Positions 59,034 through 64,000 of a stretch of DNA of 64,000 nucleotides are shown here, one piece after another. Numbering within the stretch: the stretch's first letter is position 1; each line of letters opens with the position of its first letter. The notes beneath the pieces were generated by a model, which was given only the letters and a program-made list of their open reading frames with translations, was not told the DNA's origin and made no database searches. Position numbers and translations under genes: made by a program. Source of the DNA: Bryum argenteum (lineage: Eukaryota; Streptophyta; Bryopsida; Bryales; Bryaceae); assembly GCA_037043015.1 (NCBI GenBank), contig CM073322.1, forward strand, positions 20,099,601 through 20,163,600, in the 5' to 3' direction.

Positions 59034-59638
59034 GCATTGAGCTACTCTTTGTGCAATGTAGCTTGGATTATGGGTGATATTTAATTCGTAGTGAATTAAG
59101 TTCATAAGTGACTTATTTTTCAACTTCAATTTGTCAAGTGGAAGTTGATCAAGTTGCGTCAAGTTAAAAATATTCAAACATCAAGATTATTATAATAGCA
59201 CTTATAATTTTTGGTTAAAACTACTACAACTAATATTAGAGTTGTTGATTTCAAAGTGGATAAAAGAATCAATGAAGCAACGCCCTAGTACTTGCTCTAA
59301 CAACTTACTTTTGTTAAGGTAAGTTGCTCAATAATGACACAAACTCATATTAGAAAATTTATTATAAAGGTAATATTTTAAGTATTTTTTGTGCATGTGG
59401 AAATTATGTGAGATAAGATCAAGTGGAAATACTAACTTTGGGCTCTACTACAATTTGATATGATTTTTGAAGCTAGACTTATACGGTTCTAATATGATGC
59501 TTCAAGCAGTCTACCTTAGAGCAACTGAGCAAGTACCAAAGTGTTGCTTGAAATATTACAAATCTCCTTAATCCTAGTAGTGAGAAAATCATGTAGGTAA
59601 GCTTAGCACTAAGTGTGTAATGAAGTCCAAATAAAGAT
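59034..59638. other. AT-rich intergenic DNA
   Basis: The part 59320-59500 may be a very diverged copy of repeat family A/B ('gttgctcaataatgac', 'ctctactacaatttgatatgatttttgaagc'). Nothing else recognised. Confidence 0.3.
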
Positions 59639-59742
59639 ATTGAAATTTAAACACTTGGTTTCTGGGAGTATGTAACTTAGATTTGGTCAAATTGAAATTT
59701 AAACACTTGGTTTCTGGGAGTATGTAACTTAGATTTGGTCAA
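59639..59742. repeat. Perfect 52-bp tandem duplication
   Basis: 59639-59690 and 59691-59742 are identical, each starting attgaaatttaaacac and ending atttggtcaa. Confidence 0.95.
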
Positions 59743-61037
59743 ATTTCAATTATTAGATATTTTACGATACTTTTCTCATATGTGACTACATGGAGATGCT
59801 TTGATTTACGCTTTGATTTACAAGATGTTTACATTTATATACATTGGATCTTGGGGTTTATATTGTTTAGCACTTTCAATGAATTTGACTTTATTAACCC
59901 AAAGTTGCTCCAACTTATAATGAAGCTTAAAATACAACAAAAAGCACTTTGAATGAGTTATTAGTCTCATAAAGTTTCCTTGGTTTTTAGTCCCCTTTAG
60001 CATCTATGATCAACGCCTACAATCCTAACATCAGACAAACCTTATATTTTTGTTACTTAGACGAATTAAATGAGTCTTTCAAAATAGTCAGTATAATATA
60101 TTACTATATATGCAAGCTTATTCAAAGTCGCATTTTTGTGGATTCTTGTCTAAAACATACTCAGATTCATTTCTTGCCTAGATTGATAAGGACAAACTTG
60201 CACATAGCAGTTGGTTCATTTCTTCTTTACCGGGTGCCGAAAAAGAAAATCCACACGCTTTGCTCACTGATAACAAAGTAGATATACAAAATCCACACAA
60301 TGACTCTTCTGTCATACAATGTTAGAAAAGAAACTATATTGTTCATTGTAAACTAGTCTTGATATCAATGTCGTCCGTATCACTCTGCAATTCATCGTTC
60401 AAACATCTACACAAACCATGTTAGAAAACTGAGAATGAAGAGCAGTTGCAGTGGACTAGAGAAACCGATAACTTCCAGTGAGAAAGCGATGACCATCAGT
60501 GCAAAAGGCAATTATCATGTATATATTATACTGTATTCTGGACCAGGCGACAACGTCTTGGACCAACACTAGTGTTGAGCATCGCCTACATTTCATGTTG
60601 CAACATTAAAATGCAAAATGATGCAATGGGAGTTTGAGAGTGACCAAGGGGTACCACTTTATATTATGTAACAACTGGCAAGATAGAAAAGCTACATTCG
60701 ACACAAGATCAATGCACTCTGGATCATGCAAATGGCTCATGAGATGACGCCATTTAGACGGAGTTGGAAGTACGAGGTTGCACAGGATGTGACGAGCTAC
60801 ATTCATGGCGGTGCGCATTCGGAAAAAAAACTGCCACTTAGTTGTGAGATGGTGATCCTAAACTGCTGGTGCCCACGCCTGAGGATGCAGAAAACGGCTA
60901 CCAGAAGTCCTAGTGTTCCAAAGTGGGGTAACACAACCTCTACTCTGATACAAAATCCCTTCAAATGGGAATGATACCGAGAGACTCCTCCTTCCTCAAC
61001 TGCAAGATATCGATACAAGACAAGGAATGATATACCT
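59743..61037. other. Intergenic DNA and 3' region of GARS gene
   Basis: No gene recognised. The right part (from about 60,600) is presumably the 3' UTR of the minus-strand GARS gene. Confidence 0.4.
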
Positions 61038-62982
61038 CTATGAAGGGTGAGCCTCCTGCAATCGGGAGACAGCTCTCCAGCCGATATCTCGCCGATAAAA
61101 GCCTTCAGGCCAATCGACCTGGTCGACGGCACTGTACGCTTTCCCTTGCGCTTCAGCAATGTCTTTGCCCATGGCGGTGATGCCGAGAACGCGGCCTCCA
61201 GCAGCAACGAGATGGTTGTCAGCGTTCATGGTGGTGCCTGCGTGGAAGATCTTCACGCCGGGCGCCACCCCCTCCGCGACATCCAAGTTGTTGATGCGAG
61301 TGCTGTCGGCGTACTTCCCGAGATAGCCGCTGCTGGCCATGACTACCACCAGGGCTGGATCCGGCGCCCAGTCCAGCTGCACTCTCTGTAATCCGCCCTT
61401 GCACGCTGACAACAGCACTTGCACTAAATCGGATTGTAGCCGCATCATGAGCACCTGGCACTCTGGGTCCCCGAATCGGACGTTGTACTCCAGTAGCTTT
61501 GGCTGTCCGTTCTTCTTCTCGATTATCACCCCGCGTATAGCACGCCCACGTACTCACACCCCTCCGCTTTCATGCCCTTTACCGTCGGGTAGATAATTTT
61601 CTCCATAACCTGCTCTAACACTTCCGTTGTTTATAAGAAAGAACGTGACGATTGGGAGATAAAATTATACAAAATGAGAAGTCTTTCACAGCAAGCAGCC
61701 ATTGACGGATGTAGTTAAAGGTTAATAATAATTGAGAATTCATCATATACATGTTATGAAACGGTACAAACTTGAAGCCCAGATTGGGACTCGTGATGCT
61801 TTACTGCATTCGAGCCTTCATTGAATCTGGTGACAGACGAATTTGGCTTTATCTTGAGTTACATGTTTCACGATATGATTAAATTTCAGAGTCTTGGTTC
61901 AATTTCCAGCAGAATGTATTTAGATTCGAATGACGTGATTTATTGAGATTTTAGTAAGCATATACAGTGAGTTTTCGCAATAGTTACGAGAAGAGAATTT
62001 GGCACCTGTCGCTCGAGGTCGGGGCTGAGGGCTGGAGCAGGCGTGTACGCGCCCATTCCACCAGTGTTGGGCCCAGTGTCGCCATCGCCAACGCGCTTGT
62101 GATCCTGCGCGGAGGCCATGGGCACTGCATTCTCCCCATCCACAATAGCAAAGAACGACACTTCCTCCCCCATCCAGAAACTCCTCCACGAGCACCAACC
62201 CTCCCGCGGAGCCGAAGTCACTGTTCACCAACATAGAGTCCACGGCAGCATAGGCCTCCTCCAGCGTGAACGCCACCACAACGCCTTTTCCTGCCGCCAG
62301 GCCATCCGCTTTCACCACGATGGGCACGCCCTCCTTTTCAATGTACCTCTTGGCTTCTTCCGCGTCCGTAAACGACTGGTACTTCGCCGTGGGAATCGCG
62401 TACTTGTCGCACAACCGCTCATGAAATCCTTGGAGCCCTCGAGCGCGGCCGCGGCCGCTGATGGTCCGAACGCCGGGATGCCATCGTCCCTCAAATTGTC
62501 GACTAATCCCGCGACCACCGGCGCCTCGGGCCCGACCACCACGAGCCCGACCCCCGACTTTTGGCAAAACTCGATCACTGCCTCACTGTCCCGAATGTCC
62601 AACTCCCCGAAGCACTCAGCGTCCCCGGAAGACGCAATTCCTGCGTTTCCAGGCGCGCAGAAGACCTTGCTACAAGTCGGCGATCGCTGGAAGGAGTAAC
62701 AGAGCGCGTGCTCGCGACCACCCCCACCAATTACCAGCACTGGAATCGACTGGGAAGTTCCCTCCTCCGCTACTACAGCGCTCGATCGCACACGCACCAC
62801 CATCGGCTTCTAAACCCTACCTCACCACTCCCGCGCCATTTCAAGCCACCGATGCTTGCGAAAGCGTCCACCGACCGGAACGATGAGCGTAATGAGACGC
62901 CGGTTTTCCGCGTACAGGTACCGGGCCCGTGCGTTGAGGGCCACAACGGGAGCTCCAGTTTGCAAGCCCCCGCCATCGCCAT
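61038..62982 (-). CDS. PUR2: Phosphoribosylamine-glycine ligase (GARS, PurD), reading frame disrupted
   Basis: The enzyme joins glycine to phosphoribosylamine with ATP, step two of purine synthesis, in plastids. Two exon blocks are visible, 62006-62982 and 61038-61609, with a 396-bp GT-AG intron after ERQ. Landmarks: [103 protein letters not shown], and the end GWRAV. Three single-base indels break it, each in a homopolymer or doublet: one base missing near 62419-62421, one extra C in 62167-62171 (which restores the frame), and one missing in the C run at 61529-61532. A fourth shift would be needed near 62,770-62,810 to join the transit-peptide-like frame starting [11 protein letters not shown] (62982) to the body. 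Both sides of every break remain conserved, which points to sequence errors rather than decay; a recent pseudogene is possible. Confidence 0.88.
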
Positions 62983-63149
62983 GGCCGATTGAGAATGGCT
63001 CCCGACCCAAAAATGATATCGATCGCGAGCAAATTGCAGAGGCGATCAACTGGGTAGTTTCTGCAAGCTGGAAAATTGCTAAAACGGGGACAGTGATCGG
63101 GCGTAACTTGATGGAGCTAGTGCGAGAGTGAGAGAATGTGAGCAGGTGC

Positions 63150-63175
63150 AGAGCTGTGAGCTAAACCCTAATTGA
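63150..63175 (-). promoter_or_regulatory. Telo-box upstream of GARS
   Basis: The plus strand reads ctaaaccctaattgag, with AAACCCTAA about 180 bp beyond the putative GARS start. This motif is common in plant leaders and promoters. Confidence 0.4.
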
Positions 63176-63267
63176 GATTCTGTTAGATAAGAATTGGGGA
63201 CTAGGTCCTGATAACATTCTGATAAGCTTCGTGATAGTACCGAATGTTTTTCAAATTCTCCACCTAA

Positions 63268-64000
63268 CTTAACCCCTAAACGTCCTTGAGGTATTTTTTA
63301 GCCAAAAACTCATTCTCAAAAAAAGTGATATAGATGAAAATAAAGATAAGCTATTCAGATCTTAACCGTACAAACTTGTAATAGACTTGTAGTAGATCAT
63401 GTGGACCAAGCCTTGACTCATGGGACCTCATAGATTGCGAGATCATAACATATTAGTGCGCAAAACAAGCTACAAAATATCATCATTTCCACTTTGAAGT
63501 GAAAATACTACCAACATGAAATTTTCAATCAAAAAATCAGCAACTAGAAAGTTGTTCATCTTCATCTCACATACACTCTTGTACCAAAAAAATTCATCAA
63601 AAAAAATCTTGGCTCAAATAGTAGCCTTGTAGTCGTGAAAACTGCCAAAAATTTTACTATGGAAAGATAGTCCAAAACTAGACCCCTCGCACTCAAATCC
63701 ATGCCTTTTCTTCAATACATCCTCGATTGGGTCAAGGTTTCTACCACTAAAAATAGACTATAATTGGAATCCATCCCAAAAAATAAAGTCAAAATCTAAC
63801 GGTGGATGAAGGAGATCTAGCTCTTCAAAAATCATCCATTTTTTCACTTTTTTCATCATCGAAACATCATTGCAAAGCCAATACCAAAGTTATCTAGTTA
63901 AAAAAACTTTCAACTACAAAGTTGTTGGGATGCATCTAAATATCAAATCCATGAAAAAAAATTGATGAAAAACTATTTTAGATTTCACATAATTGGCTTG
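63268..64000. repeat. Dispersed repeat family C, copy 3 (reaches window edge)
   Basis: This is the most complete copy and aligns in order with both 22293-23230 and 35210-35530. It has 'aacccctaaacg', 'agccaaaaactcat', 'agtgatatagatgaaaat', 'gatcatgtggaccaag', 'cctcatagattgcgagatcat', 'caactagaaagttgttca', 'agtccaaaactagac' and 'aattggaatccatccc'. It has no recognisable coding capacity or terminal repeats within the window. Confidence 0.6.

Noticed and set aside
1..64000. tRNA, rRNA and CRISPR signals
   Set aside because: I scanned for B-box-like GGTTCGAATCC words, cloverleaf-like arms and regularly spaced short repeats; none was convincing. The recurrent boxes at 56.8-59.0 kb are irregularly spaced and not CRISPR.

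Overview
This is nuclear DNA of a land plant, most likely a seedless one; a moss is my best guess, but the clade is inferred from gene style and not proven. Evidence for a plant: GT-AG introns of about 60-480 bp, plant-type families (SP1-like plastid-envelope RING ligase, RH39-like DEAD-box helicase, HHO/NIGT1 GARP repressor, plant-type GDSL esterases, plant GARS), telo-box motifs near gene starts, and Copia, CACTA, Harbinger-like and Helitron-like elements. Coding exons are GC-richer than the AT-rich spacers.

Layout. At the left edge (79-661, -) lie two exons of a VDAC/porin-like gene that runs off the window. A ten-exon mitochondrial carrier (5168-8503, -) is divergent from an intronless L-lactate dehydrogenase (11417-12631, +), which converges on an intronless TMCO1-type ER calcium-channel gene (14049-14594, -). 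A head-to-tail array of Helitron-like units (15175-16277) separates that from a four-exon mitoribosomal mS35 gene (17109-18802, +). A repeat-rich stretch follows, with an unrecognised AT-rich reading frame (20625-21299) and a 373-bp Harbinger-like MITE (23979-24351). Two tandem five-exon GDSL esterase genes (25359-26974 and 31014-32584, +) come next, then a head-to-head pair: SP1-like RING E3 (33008-34163, -) and RH39-like helicase (35823-38736, +).

From 39974 to 48756 is a Copia retrotransposon with 296/300-bp LTRs, a 5-bp target duplication, PBS and polypurine tract. A 3,661-bp CACTA transposon (40579-44239, 3-bp duplication GTT) is nested in its gag. The Copia body also seems to carry an antisense piece of a host gene, possibly F-box type. 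An HHO/NIGT1 repressor (49428-51583, -) follows, then about 9 kb without a recognisable gene but with minisatellites and a diffuse long-period repeat. Last is phosphoribosylamine-glycine ligase (61038-62982, -), whose reading frame is broken by single-base homopolymer indels. A dispersed repeat family occurs at 22.3, 35.2 and 63.3 kb.

The genes do not form one pathway; this is ordinary plant gene order. The most unusual content is in the mobile DNA: the Helitron-like array, the CACTA element with its cluster of ACGTGG (ABRE/G-box-like) cores, and the antisense captured fragment. Exon limits were set by reading splice sites and checking that codon phase closes. Homology calls rest on recognised motifs and remembered family features, not on a database search.
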